A DNA stretch of 64,000 bases from Diprion similis (Eukaryota > Arthropoda > Insecta > Hymenoptera > Diprionidae). The notes under the pieces are model-generated. The model was not told where the DNA came from and made no database searches. It saw only the letters and a list, made by a program, of their open reading frames with translations. Positions 24,711 through 36,521 of the stretch are shown one piece after another. The translations under genes were made by a program, and so were the position numbers. The DNA lies in the NCBI RefSeq assembly GCF_021155765.1, contig NC_060112.1, forward strand, positions 19,096,001 to 19,160,000, given 5' to 3'. The first letter of the stretch is position 1. Every line of letters starts with the position of its first letter.

Positions 24711-25850
24711 TTGCACATTTGCGCAACAACAAATAATTCCAAACAGATAGAGCTCTCAAAATTACAGTTACGTATTGGCAATAAAAATGTTAGATGTCGA
24801 AGATGCACTACACAGGAAAAGTCGCCGGCTTTTACCTTATATAAATCTTCTGAAAGAAGTTATCGTGTTTCGAAATCTATGTTACCATTACCTTCGACAT
24901 TACTGTTTTGGAAATGTTGAGTCGGTTAGAATCAGATACTGATCTGAACCATACATTGTTGAAATGATAAAAAAAAAATTCTTTCCAATTTAACGAACCC
25001 GCAAAACAAATTGGTAACTTTGGTTTGGAAGGACATGAAACTAGAACTTCATTTGAAGTATGATGTCAAACCTGATAAGATTGTTGGTTTTGAAGACTGC
25101 AGTGTACGCAGAACCTCAGTATAATTTATTAATCACGTGCTAGTTTTTATGAATCATGGCATCAAACGCGATTAGAATGCTAATAATTTCTTGTTTTGTA
25201 CAGTCCAAACCAAAAGTGCACAGTTAGTTTTCCCCACAAAATCTCATATGGTAGCTTTAGATAAAACTGGGCTTACTATGATTGAAACAATTTGTGACCA
25301 AGGTGAGACGAACTTTGCTGCAATTAATCAATTAAGAGTAATGACACGTAAGGAACTGCTAAAATCAGTAGAGACCAAAGTCCTTGAACGGATGATCATG
25401 AGCCAAGCGGAGACTATTCCAATTTTTGCTGTGCCACATTTGTTAAAACGCACAAGAAACAATTTATTACATAAACATTTTGGATTTAAGGCAGTCGAAA
25501 GTGACGGAAATCGCCATTTTGATAATTCGTATCATTTGGGATTGCTTTATTACTTGAATATGTCTCTAGATATCAAGCTTCAGGGATTATGGAAAATTTT
25601 CTAATATCACATCTTAAGAAGAATCATAAGAAAAATCGAGCTGAAATATACATCACACTGCACAGGCGTTTAGCAGGACATTCGCGATTAATTTAGCAAC
25701 TGCAGCTCATCACGGAACAAATACTAAATATTTTATTGTGCATCGAGTCAATCTATCAGTATTCGCAATGCTTAAGAGTAACAAAAACATCAATTTTACT
25801 GCTATGCAGTCTGAAAAACGTCTTGCAAGTAGTACCTGTCACAAATTGCA
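24711..25850 (+). pseudogene. P-element/THAP9-like transposase relic
   Basis: Three plus-strand pieces in different frames follow the order of a P-element/THAP9 transposase. At about 24,800-24,920 is TLYKSSERSYRVSKSMLPLP, matching the helical region ending in LPxPST. At about 25,020-25,125 is LVWKDMKLELHLKYD then DKIVGFEDCS, which aligns with the family's DEM...L.YD...D.I.GFED block. At 25,260-25,500 come MIETICDQGETNFAAINQLR and PHLLKRTRNNLLHKHFGF, matching CDQG.sN and DPPHLLK.xRN. A further piece near 25,670-25,730 (AFSRTFAINLA) matches the downstream motif. The catalytic Asp of DPPHLLK is Ala here and the DEM block is altered, so the element is dead. The THAP zinc finger and terminal repeats were not found. 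Confidence 0.75.
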
Positions 25851-25959
25851 GTGACATTTAAACGCATATTTCTTTTGCGCAAGACGCACGAGATCACGAG
25901 GAGAAAATGCTGCTGGAAGCGAGGGCCACTAGCAAAACTTTGCTTTTTTCACGCAGATA

Positions 25960-27010
25960 AAGGGCAATTTTATCATCGCGGTAACAGATTTGTGTCAAAA
26001 TTGAAACAAAATAAGATCAAGGCAGAAGGTGTCACGGGTATCAGGGTCTCGCAAAGAAAACTATCAACATACTTGGCATAAAACCCTGAAATTATTACAT
26101 CACTAAAGAACAAGCAAGGAATCAAAATATCAAATTGTGATATCAGAACTACGTGTAAATGCTGCATAAAAGATAAAATACCCAGGTACGTATTCCAAAA
26201 AACATCGTTAAGCACAACAGAATCAATAATGGAATTGGTGCACATGGATGTGTACAGTCCTATGCAAACGAAAATACCAGGTAATAAACGCTACGTACAG
26301 TGTAACCTTAATTACACGGGTCCAGTTCATCTGGGATGTGAATTAATCGGGCTTACTGCAAAATATTTTTTTATTGTTCTTACTTCTGAAAATTCAGTTT
26401 ATTGTCACTAGATTGACTACATGCTTACTCAACGTCTGTCTGTGAAAGTGTGTGAAAGTTTGAAGAAGATGACGAAATATTGCTGCAAACGTCTCGATTT
26501 TGAGCAGAAAAATGCGTCAAAAACACTAACAGATGCGATAGAAATAAAAAGAGTGGTACCATGCTTAAAGCAAATGCGTTAATGCACACAAGACAAGGCT
26601 GACCAAATATGGAACACAGGACACGTATTCACACTAAACAGAGGAAGTATCAGTTGAATTTATAGAATACAAAAATGCGTCGCATTATCCTCAACTGAGA
26701 CCGAATATGTTAAATTGTCTGAAGACTGTCAAGAAGGTGTATGATTTATAATTAGGAAATTTCTCAAAGATTTACGTGAAAAACAGCCAATGGCAACTAA
26801 AATTGATCAAAATAATCAAAGATGTTTGAAATTAATATATAACGCAAAGTTTAACAATAAAACTAAACATGTGGATACCAGATACCATTAAATGTAACGT
26901 TTGGAGGAAATTGAAATTATGAAATACAAATACTATTTCAAACAGAAGATGCTGGCAGATATATTGAAAAAGTCACTGCATGTTGTAAAACAAGTGACAC
27001 TCGCAGAAAA
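25960..27010 (+). pseudogene. Ty1/copia Pol relic lacking reverse transcriptase
   Basis: Copia-type Pol segments appear in order on the plus strand with shifts and stops. A GAG-pre-integrase trace (ENYQHTWHKTL near 26,060-26,085) is followed by CKCCIKDKIPR near 26,160 with its Cys pair. The start of the integrase core is ELVHMDVYSPMQTKIPGNKRY near 26,232-26,295. Then an RNase H block runs from about 26,630: CVALSSTETEYVKLSEDCQE, a DQNNQRCLKL segment, NNKTKHVDTRYH near 26,850-26,890, and MLADILKKSL near 26,950. Only about 250 bp separate integrase from RNase H, where the rest of integrase and the whole reverse transcriptase should be. An internal deletion of well over 2 kb is therefore inferred. 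Confidence 0.8.
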
Positions 27011-27054
27011 AGATGGACTGCATGGGTAAAGAAGTTAATTTTTCATTTAACTTG

Positions 27055-27235
27055 TTTTTTGTTAGCTGTCTTAAGTTCGCCATTATGGAGGAATGTAAAT
27101 TGGCAATTGAGAAACAATGGTATAAAAGAATTTTGAGACCCAAATCGCGGTGTCAGAAATTACTAGAGCAAATTATGAAGCTCGGATAAATAAATAAAAA
27201 CGGTAGAATGTGTTTGATTGAAAGGTGGTGTCATT
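27055..27235 (+). mobile_element. Possible 3' LTR remnant of the copia relic
   Basis: Just after the RNase H end, a stretch starts TTGTTAGCTG, contains GGTATAAAAG near 27,118 (TATA-like) and AATAAATAAAAA near 27,188 (polyadenylation-like). This order suits a U3-R-U5 remnant. No second LTR was found upstream, so the call rests on position and these two signals only. Confidence 0.3.
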
Positions 27236-27590
27236 TTCTTTCGGGTGAACTTTTACCAATGACTGTCACATTAATGAATTAGGCATAACAATGATGAAAA
27301 CACGAGAAATCAAATGATTTGTATCAATAGTGATTGCATATCTTGGGTGCAAACTGTAACGTGGAGTAATTCTAATAATGATCGAAACGCCAAGAAAACA
27401 GAATCAAACGATTTTCGTGCACACATTGTCAGATGAATAGTTGGACCAATGAGCAATGCACAAGGTATACAGAATTAAATGATTTTTGTGAATAGTTGTT
27501 GCATGTTCAGGGCAATAACTGTCACTTGAATGAAATCGAACAATGTTTAAATCACGTGAAAAACAGAACCAAACGGTTTGCGTAGTTCGA
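27236..27590 (+). repeat. Orphan, strongly decayed satellite-1 monomers
   Basis: Half-unit cores of satellite 1 recur here in the same orientation as the array: ATGATGAAAACACGAGAAATC near 27,291, ATGATCGAAACGCCAAGAAA with CAGAATCAAACG at 27,378-27,410, a weaker core near 27,460 (CAGAATTAAATGATTTTTG), and AATCACGTGAAAAACAGAACC ending near 27,570. Spacing is about 82-87 bp, close to the 91/94-bp half-units. CTGTCAC and GTAACGTGG traces lie between the cores. They are about 6.6 kb beyond the array's last trace. Confidence 0.8.
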
Positions 27591-30500
27591 CCCACGGAAA
27601 AGTCAAACAAGGCCACCAGAATAGAGATATTCATTTTCAAAGCATCAGAGGAATTGATTAAAGAATATGCGATAAAAAAATTTCGCGACGTTACCGTTCA
27701 CGTTTCTGACAAATTAAAAGTGTTGAAACTCGTCTTAATGTATTTTGTACAACGCACCATTCAATTGTCACCAACCAAAATAAACGGATTTTGTGGTTTT
27801 ATAAAGCGTCACTGTGTCCAGCTCTTTATTTCCAACCCGCTGAATCCTCACAATTTTCCTTTTCCGACCGGCGTTTTAAAAAAATTTTAAATGATACCAC
27901 GTATATAGATACGTGTGCGATCTGGTATTGTCGAACATCGGCAAGGTTAAGGTAGTTAAAAAGTCGTGTTTTCGACGGAAAAGTGGTGTTTTTTGTATAG
28001 ACTTGATTTCGATCAAAAAAATTATGAAACTTGTCTCTGACATATACAATGATATACTATATTTCAATTGGATATTGTGTAGCAAAGAAGAAACGATATC
28101 AATTTATCATTTTTATGACAAGTCAATATGAAGACAAGCAAAAACACATAAAAATTAACTAACCAACTGGCAGAACTTGAATTAAGCTAATGCTGATGAA
28201 GTATAGAACAATGAAATGATAAATTAAAAATATGTGGTTCAAAAATGTGGGAAATATACAGAAAATTTTAGTACTTTTCTTCATGGCTGGCAAAAGCTCT
28301 ACGTCGGATTAGAAAAAAACTTCATTTGAGAAAACATTTGTGTTAATTTGAAAATTATGATGGATTAATAGTATCCACGTTTACAGAAACACACCAGTCT
28401 AGAAAGCTGAGGATCCGAAATCAACTGGGCTCTCAGATATTTAGGCCTTGGATTTGAACGGCAAGACATTAAAAGTTATTAAAGTTTGGGTCATTTTTTC
28501 TCCAAGATTAACAAAGCCAGTTCTTTCTGCAAAGTTTAATCTGTTTGTTCAAATATAAATCATGGAAGTCACTTCCTGAGGACTGTCTTGTTAGGCACTA
28601 TTCTGGACATGTTTTATGTAAGATAAGTTTGCAAAGTGAAAAGAACCATACTTTAGGATATTACACTGGTCTGCAAAAGAAACTTTTTGCTGTCTCCCTT
28701 TTATTATTATGTGTAACTATAATAGATTTGATGCTCTTGAATCGAAATATAGTAATAATTAATATGTACCACATATACTTTTCATGTAATGTTTTCTTAA
28801 TAATACGCAATTTTTGATTACAAATTATAATCAAACACTAATGATAGCAACTAAAAATTGTTAAAAAAAAGTTAGCAAGCTAAAAAGATTAAACATTAAA
28901 ATAGATAGAAAATCTATCTACTAGTGTCATTCTAGTTATTTTGTAGATAGTAGATATAGATTCAGCATATTAGAAGCTACATATCTACAATATTTTTTTT
29001 TAAGGAAGATTTCTTTGCAGACCTGCGTTATTAAAGCAGCGAATGTGTAACCAAATTAATTCTTGAAGATACCTAGCGATTCCTAATTCAAAATTTCCTG
29101 TACAATTTTTGTACAATCTCAATTGAGCGTAAGAATTTTCATATTATTTCGTGGAATACTGTTCCTGGTATCTCTTACATTATGGGAGTTTAGTGTTCAT
29201 TAATTCGGTCATAAGTTTTACCACATTGATAAATTCTACAGATATACATATCGAGAAATCTATGAGTAAGATTTTGTGAAATAGTATGCATCGGTAAGTA
29301 AAAAAAAATTCAACTCCAGGCTCAATGGAAATGAGAACAAAACAACCCACGATGCTGGAGCTGTGACAAAAAATTGCACTCACCATTCAAATGGCTTGGA
29401 GAACATTTATAATCGTTGCCCATTTACGTAACAATTACTTGCAGAAGAATATGAGTAAAAAATTTTATACCTAAAACAATCATCATTTTTATTGATAGTA
29501 ATTCAAACATGCAAACGAATTATGGTAAATGTTAGTAAAGTACGAACAGTGTATCGAAAACATTGAATTGCACTGACCAAGACAACAACAATAAAAGAAT
29601 TACATATCCTTTAGTTACCACAATACTTATCACCAGATTAAAGTTAGTAACGTTACCATAACAAAATATTTAAACGAAAACTATTGGTTTGACACTTTGG
29701 AAAGACTTTGAAGGTATTTGATCTTCCAACTCTGAATACTCGGCTTCTTAAAAATATATTACTCAATTTCAGACCAACCCATAGATGCAAAATAATGATT
29801 TTTCCTGAAAAGGAATCGTTACGTTAACGTTATGCACCTAAATCTCATGCAATATAGCAAATAGCCGCTTTATAGAGAACATAGACATAATTATGAACGG
29901 ATAAATAATAGGGATCTATAATGAAGTGAAAGGTTTATATGTAGTTTTGGTATCATGACCTATCAGCAATCGTATCAAGAGCGAAATGATCTCATACAGC
30001 TCTGTGAAAACTGTAAAGTGAACACTCGATATAATGCTTTCTATGTGAAAAATGTTACAATCATCACAATGTAAACTTGATAGCTTCAGCTGTCATTCTA
30101 GGCGATTCCTAAATGAGGAAGGCGACGAACATAATTGACGAAAAAATTAGACCAATAAAAAACATGAATCGTTTGTGAATTTTGTACGGATTATTTTTGT
30201 TGCATAATTGTAGACTCACGAAATATTGAATTTCAAGTTCCCGTAATTTTTATCTAACTTTTCAATGAATCCATAGCAATTTAGGTTGTATGTTAACTAA
30301 ATAAAAAAATTGATACGGTACGATAATCACCTCCGCATCCTCGGAAGCTCTAAGTTTAAGTTTAGAATAACATCAATAATAAATCAATATTTATGGGTTA
30401 ATAATCACTTAAAGCAAGAAACAAATGGATTTGCCATTGTCCTGTTAGCGATAAAAAGAGAAAAATATTTACTTGTACATCAAGCATTACTAAAAAATTT

Positions 30501-33029
30501 TCAGTGACAAATCTGAATTAGACAAAAAATTTTATATATCTGCGAGAAACATGGAAAGAATGCATCAACTATAAAGTTACATGTGAAAATTTTAGCTTTA
30601 TAGAAAAATATTGCAATATAGGTATGTGTTCTAAAATAAAATCACCACAATGATATCTAAATTTAAATAAATATGTACGCAGTACAATTAACATTACCTA
30701 CCAATATACACAGTTTGCCATATGAATATTTGAGATTCTTGTGCCCAATTTAACATTTTATAGAGTAAAACCTGTTTCCTTTTGTACTTCAGATATATGC
30801 TTCTATACTCAAAATTAATACATGTTCCGCTTAATAACGACGATATGTAAGTTTCAAACGTCAAATCACACGCGTGTGATTGTATAAAGGAAGACTTCAC
30901 AGTGCTCAAGCCAGGTAATTTTAGAGGAAATAGAGGAAGACTTTGTGAAATGAGAGGGGTATTAGGGTTCCAATATTTGTTCACGGTAGTGACTAAACAG
31001 AGCAGAATTAGATATACACTAGGGTGTCAGTTATTTTGGTCGTTTTGGAATTTTTTCGATTGCACCCGCAAAATATGTTCATAGAATAAAAAAAACTACT
31101 GTAAGTAGAAAAATTTTCGGATAATAATAGCACGTGTGGGCGGGGCGAATGTTTGAAGTTTTTTTATCATTATTCTTTTCATAAACTAAAATGGATCGAA
31201 AAAATTAATTTAATACTTAAGAACAATATTTATATTGCTAACTGAAGTAAGAACAAAATAATTTTGGATAAACGCACTTATTTCGTAGATAACAATACTC
31301 AATTAAACGGTAACAATTATGGTTTTTGTGAAATATAAGAGTTTTGAGATTCAATGTATTTTTCATGTTTTTTGTTTGTTCCGATGTTAAATTAGAAGTA
31401 TAAAGATTATTCTCCAGTATCAAATTGATATTTTTAGTCCACTTTAGTTTATAAAAAGAAATTAACTGACTGGCAAAAATACAGGGGTCTTAGGGTGAAT
31501 TGACTGCTTTAAGATACATTTAGGGAAAACCTTCAGTTTTAGAGTGCTAACAGGCAGAAAAAATTAAATGAGGTACTTTCGGAGTAATGAGGGATTTACT
31601 GTGTAGGCTGTGAAGCCTCCGAAAATTGTCGTCAGCGGAAGTAAGTTTTCTCACGTTGATATATTTGCATATATCAGTCTCACCATATTTAAAATGGCTT
31701 GATGTTGTTTTCCAATTGAATTCGCCTTTATTCGTATCTAACATATATTAAATCGCAATATTGTATTTCTAATCTAAAAAATCTGTGAATTGTTTTGATG
31801 TATTGTGACATGGTGTTGTACCTTGACATGTTCCAGGTACAATGTGTCCATTATTTCTGATTACTAATTTTTGTCCGATTGGGGAAGTATTGAGGTTATT
31901 AGAGACGTGATGTCAGGTCTACTCATGACAAACTTGTTTTTAGTATGTTTGTTATGGTCTTTGTACTTAAAGGCGATTATAGGGTGGATGTGCTAATGAT
32001 TAGGATGTAAGCTCAATTCGAGCATATACACTCTAACAATTGTGTGGTCGGTTACTTTTTTTTTTTTTTTTTACCTTTAGTTAGAAATTAGCGTACACTT
32101 GCGTAACCATAAAACTTCCCATATTACCTAAAAATTTTCGATTGTAATTCATCCCCTTTTGTAAGTAATTGTCGTAATCACGCACCTTGTGTCGCAATTA
32201 ATTTTCTAAAAAGTGTGCGGCTAATTTATTTCTGTGGTAAAATATCTCGTCCACTAATACGTTTACCCTACAGCACAATTTCCAAAATTTTATTTTAAAT
32301 AGGTACTTTAGGATAATATTATGTTAGTATATACCTATCATACGCTTATGATTATCAATACAACTTGTTCGTAATTTACCAACAATATGTCTTTTGATAC
32401 GATTACCAGATATTACATGGTACGTACTAAAACATAATCTCATGATTAAAAAACAAGTTTAGTTTTTTTCTCACACAACTTGCTCTCAATGTTGTAATAC
32501 ATAAGAAAAATTAAGAAGTCAAGTAATATTGTTGGTTAATTGTCTGAACGGGTACCTCATTACGGTAATTAAAATACAACATATGAGTACATGTGTTGCA
32601 TTTGTTGTATACCTGGGTAACGTCGGTTCTGGCCCCCCTCCCCCTTAGTTTAAGTGGCTCAGAAATAAGGTTCTCTTCGGTAGCCTCTGACCAATTGCAG
32701 TGGCGTATTAAGCAGATACAGCTTGTGTTATTTATTAGATGTAACTTGGATGTTATGCTGCCAACTTTATTTCTAACCTCTTAAAATTAGCGGGTCAGAA
32801 TCGACTTTACTTGGATGTACCTCGGGTCCAAATCTCTTTTTTTATTTTAAAAGACCCAAAAAAAACGTAGAAATCGTCATATTTAATCAATGCTCAGAAG
32901 TTATCACATATCTGAAGCCTGAGAGAAAAACATTCAATTCCGTTAGCAATATCATCCAAACAGCACGATTTCTAAATAAATCGTAACTGATAATGGACCC
33001 AAGGTACAACAAGCTCCCTTGCTACAGGC
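27591..33029. other. Gene-free AT-rich intergenic region
   Basis: About 5.4 kb with no recognised gene, RNA or transposon. Short ORFs on both strands (for example 27,543-27,890, 28,545-28,817, 30,694-30,984) are AT-driven and carry no family motif. Noted structures are a 17-nt poly-T at 32,056-32,072, a small hairpin with TTGTACCT at 31,815 and AGGTACAA at 31,835, and a TAGATAGA/TCTATCTA hairpin near 28,900-28,920. The part from 32,590 to 32,800 is more GC-rich (CCCCCCTCCCCC near 32,632) but stays unassigned. Confidence 0.5.
32841..32846 (-). terminator. Candidate polyadenylation signal of Clcc1
   Basis: The plus-strand TTTATT reads AATAAA on the minus strand, about 305 nt downstream of the Clcc1 stop codon. 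An ATTAAA variant lies closer, near 32,881-32,886. Either could define the 3' end; transcript data would decide. Confidence 0.35.
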
Positions 33030-33063
33030 AATAATAATAGTAATAATAATAGTAATAATAATA
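33030..33063 (+). repeat. Trinucleotide microsatellite (AAT/AGT)
   Basis: About eleven triplets of ATA/AAT with interspersed AGT form a short simple repeat, lying 90 bp beyond the Clcc1 stop codon and probably within its 3' untranslated region. Confidence 0.9.
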
Positions 33064-33151
33064 CCTAAATTCTCGTTAAAAAATCAACTATTGATTACTT
33101 CGGTAGTACTATTAATACAAGTTAAATACCTTGAGAAGCAATTAGTATAGT

Positions 33152-35711
33152 TCAACAGTCACCGTCTCCCTTCTCGTCTCTTCGAATTTCACTTTTCGTC
33201 GATTCATTTACGAGATCTTCACTCTTTGTCACATGTGAGCCATTCAAGCTGGATGTGTTTTTACAACATGATGCTTTGCAAATAGTACCAAAACTTGATT
33301 GTTTCTCCGTTTTTTCCTCGTTTCGGGCTCCAGCCTCAACTATTGCTTGTTCATTACTGCCTACAGCGTGACTAGATGTGACCAAGGCTGGTTTTTGTGA
33401 CCCAGTGTCAAGGTGGATCTATAAAAAAGACAGAATAATCTTAGCAACTAATTTGAAATAATGAGAAAAAAAGTCTATGCTTATTATGCATGAAAATTAT
33501 ATGCAAATGATTATCACAATATTTGTAACATCGTGGAAGACAATCAATATGTGAGTTGGAAATCGAAAAAAAATCTACATCAATTTTTCAATTCAACGAA
33601 AGGTGAGAAAATTTCTAGCACGTAGACTCGCATGATTTAATAAGTCTTCATACCTGTGTGATAATTTTTACAGGTTCCCGCTGCTCTATCATGTGTTTTT
33701 GTTGAGTGTGACTCTGATTTGTTATAGATTTTCCTAAAGACATCCCGAATGGACCAAACCAGACACGAAAAGCACCACCGAATACAGAAAAAACCAGCAA
33801 GTTGATAGCTACAACAATAGCAGCATAAAAGAGAATTGTAACGGTCCACTTCAATGGAAAGCCCAAGTGCTCTGTAATGAAATAACAAAATGTTTAATAA
33901 TTATAATACATATCGGAAAAAAGAATTGGACCATTTATTGTTTGATGCTTACTGGTGGAATTGTCAATGAAAAGACTGATTCCAGATCCAAATCGCGCAA
34001 TTGATTGTAAGATCAGTCGATCTGAGAACTCAACAAGTACATCCACCGGAGTTGCTTCGTGATACGGATCGAACTGGATTGATTTATAATACTCAAAGCA
34101 TTGATCCGTTTCTGAAAATGCTAGGTATTTAATGATGAACAAAGAACCGAGCGTGAAACATAGAATTTAATTCTCACCATCAAAGTAAGCCGTCATTCTG
34201 TGCCAAATACCCATTTTTTCTGGCTCGCATTGGATGGGTGGTTCTTTGTGTTTTTGTCCTGCTGCAAAGTGTTTAATTTCAGCTTCCTGAGTGTGAAAAA
34301 AAAATAAATTATTAATTACCTATATACAGCTTCTATAAGATGGATACCAAAATACATTTAGTTTAATTTCTTTGTTGTAATTTAATCGACATCTGCATGA
34401 TGTATCAAAATTCAATACATAAGATGTTGCGCATAGCTGGTTTTAAATACTCTTGACATACCTTTAAAAGCTGTGACCACATCATAATATAACTTATCAG
34501 GAAGCCAATAGCAAAAAAAGTTATAATAACTTTCCCAGTACTCCAGTTTGTAAGTTTGATGCATAGGAGAATTGCCAGAGACACAAACACCGTTGTAAGA
34601 ATCATTGCCTGCGTAAAAATGAATATTAAACCGTCAATTTAACATGAACACAAAATTCAATTGAAAATAATTTTTGTATATGGAACAAAATTGGTTATTT
34701 TAGTAAAGGATATATTTTTTCTCAAGTGAAATTAAAAGTAGAAGAAATTTGATACATACATGTTGACGATAGGTGAAAAGTAACTGGTCAATTATTGAAA
34801 TCGCCTCAGTGAATATATTACTAGTTGATTTAATAATGTCAGTAAAAATGGCATCGACTTCGCGCATTGTGATTTTCCCATTGCCATATTCTTGGATTTT
34901 TTGAATTTGTTCTTTGGTTCCAGATAGAAATATGGAGCCGCTCAGCAGCTCCCCATCCTCCTAAATATATTAACATTAATTAATTGTTTCAAAACATAAA
35001 ATATAGATAATATTATTATTATTTGTGAAATATACCTTAAATTTAGCATTTGAAAGCAACAAATTAATAATTCGCTTGGCAAAGAGTCCATCCGGTTCGA
35101 TATTTTCAAGCGTATCTTTGCATCGTTTCAATTCTCGCTGACATTGATCGTCGCTAATAAAATTTTCTTCAATTCTGAACAGCATGTCAGCCACTGCAAT
35201 TAGTTGAGATTTCAATTCAGAAGGCAAAAATTCTTCAATCATTAAAAATAAGATACTTACCGTGGAAACTGGACGACACGCCCGCTAGCCATCTTTTTGT
35301 TCGCTCTATCGTAATCGAACGAATATGGATCCACAAAATTTTTGTGTTTTCTGAAAAAAATTAATAGGTTATCCAAATTTTATGATCAATAACTTATCAA
35401 GGAAAAGCTCAGCTTTTATATAACTTTTGCTTATCCATAAAATCAATGCATGTTTCAAGGTTACGTGTGGGATGCTACTTATTCGTGAAGTAATACATTA
35501 ATTATGAAATGAAATCGTATACTGATACTTTATCAAAAACCTTTTGTGTGTGTATCTGGTCGAATATATACCTAAGAATTAAAAAAAAACGAACTTACTT
35601 AGTTTCAATGTGCCTATTCGTTGACGCCGGGTCTTGGGTTTCTTTCTCTTCGCATCTTACGATTTTCCACGTTAGTAGAATAATAGAAAGATATAAGCGG
35701 AGATTCCTCAT
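33152..35711 (-). CDS. Clcc1: Chloride channel CLIC-like protein 1 (Clcc1), nine exons, complete
   Basis: Coding exons, high to low: 35,711-35,599; 35,349-35,260; 35,174-35,036; 34,960-34,760; 34,608-34,462; 34,286-34,178; 34,111-33,953; 33,871-33,654; 33,418-33,152. All junctions are GT-AG and keep frame, giving 480 residues and a TGA stop. Residues 1-20 (MRNLRLYLSIILLTWKIVRC) form a signal peptide. VDPYSFDYDRANKKM follows at about 43-57, matching the family's conserved N-terminal D-P...Y block. Around residues 123-160, GSIFLSGTKEQIQKIQ and REVDAIFTDIIKS match the segment before the membrane domain. Hydrophobic helices lie near 183-201, 208-225 and 329-353. The linker carries PPIQCEPEKMGIWHRM and CFEYYKS, as in CLCC1. 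The C-terminal 90 residues are charged and low-complexity. The family is an ER-membrane anion channel linked to ER ion balance. The protein is somewhat shorter than the mammalian one, mainly in the tail. No operon logic applies; Mcm2 lies divergently 23 kb away. Confidence 0.87.
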
Positions 35712-36390
35712 GTTAACTCGACACAAATGTTACTTCAGACAAGAAAATGTAATACAGCAAATGATAGACTGTACAAGAGCAGTAGAGTAACAAGTGAATC
35801 TTCTGCTGCTCGTGCCGGACGACTTCTTCCAAATGGCTGTTTCCATGCCAGACTTGGAGGGAACGGCTAATGTCGATACTCCGATGGAAGGCACATACGG
35901 TGGTATACGTTTGTATATGCGTAGAGATCAGTGGTTTGGATATTTTCATACGATGACACACTGATTACCTCACTGTCAGCTCAGAGCATGTACACATGGA
36001 GGTTAGGCGTAGCGCGGAGTAAACGATGTGAAAAAATGTCCGGTGTCGCACTGAAAAAGTGTTCTCGAGGCGCTCGAACAGGTGAAGTTGATACGTCGTA
36101 AATACAATGTCGTAAATATTTTCGGTCACGCATAGTGAGCATAGTAATAATAAAACGACGGTTAGAAACATGCCTTTTTTTCTACGGCAAGAGCGTACCT
36201 ATGTATCTTTATCGAGTGCGTTGCGCACTAACAATAAGTTGATATGATCTGAATAATTGGGGTCGGGGTGTTTTTAGTTTTTCAACCTGCATTTTTGAGC
36301 CTTTGAGGCTTGGTCAATTGTAGAGGAATATTCAATTTCATGAATCAAAATTATTCTTACTGAGGCAATATCATTTATTTTGTGTATCGA
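35712..36390. other. Clcc1 upstream region with a small signal-peptide-like ORF
   Basis: This presumably holds the Clcc1 promoter and 5' leader. No TATA box is obvious. On the minus strand a 68-codon ORF (35,965-36,171) starts MFLTVVLLLLCSLCVTE, resembling a secretion signal. It ends just after GACAGTGAG followed by GTAATC, which could be a splice donor. No family is recognised, and with low AT bias it might be an untranslated first exon, a separate short gene or chance. Confidence 0.3.
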
Positions 36391-36521
36391 GAATGCGTTC
36401 CGAAATTAGCTCCTAGTGCTATCAGAAATCTCTTATCTCTTTGGCGCTGCAGAGTTTATAACTAGCTCTGTCTCTGTCCTAGGGAGTTTTCAGCGCTGCC
36501 AGCTTGTTTCAGAACGCATCC
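36391..36521. mobile_element. 131-bp MITE, copy 2
   Basis: Same element as at 22,973-23,103 and of the same length. It begins GAATGCGTTCCGAAATTAGC and ends AGAACGCATCC, with shared interior blocks (GCGCTGCAG, CTCTGTCCTAGGGAGTTT, GCGCTGCCAGCT). The triplet CGA flanks it on both sides (36,388-36,390 and 36,522-36,524), a likely 3-bp target duplication. It has no coding capacity. Confidence 0.8.

Noticed and set aside
27543..27890. 115-codon plus-strand ORF
   Set aside because: Its first part is decayed satellite-1 sequence and the rest matches no family; not treated as a gene.
31815..31842. Small hairpin (TTGTACCT/AGGTACAA) considered as a regulatory RNA
   Set aside because: An 8-bp stem with a 12-nt loop in AT-rich DNA is expected by chance; no precursor-like longer fold is visible.
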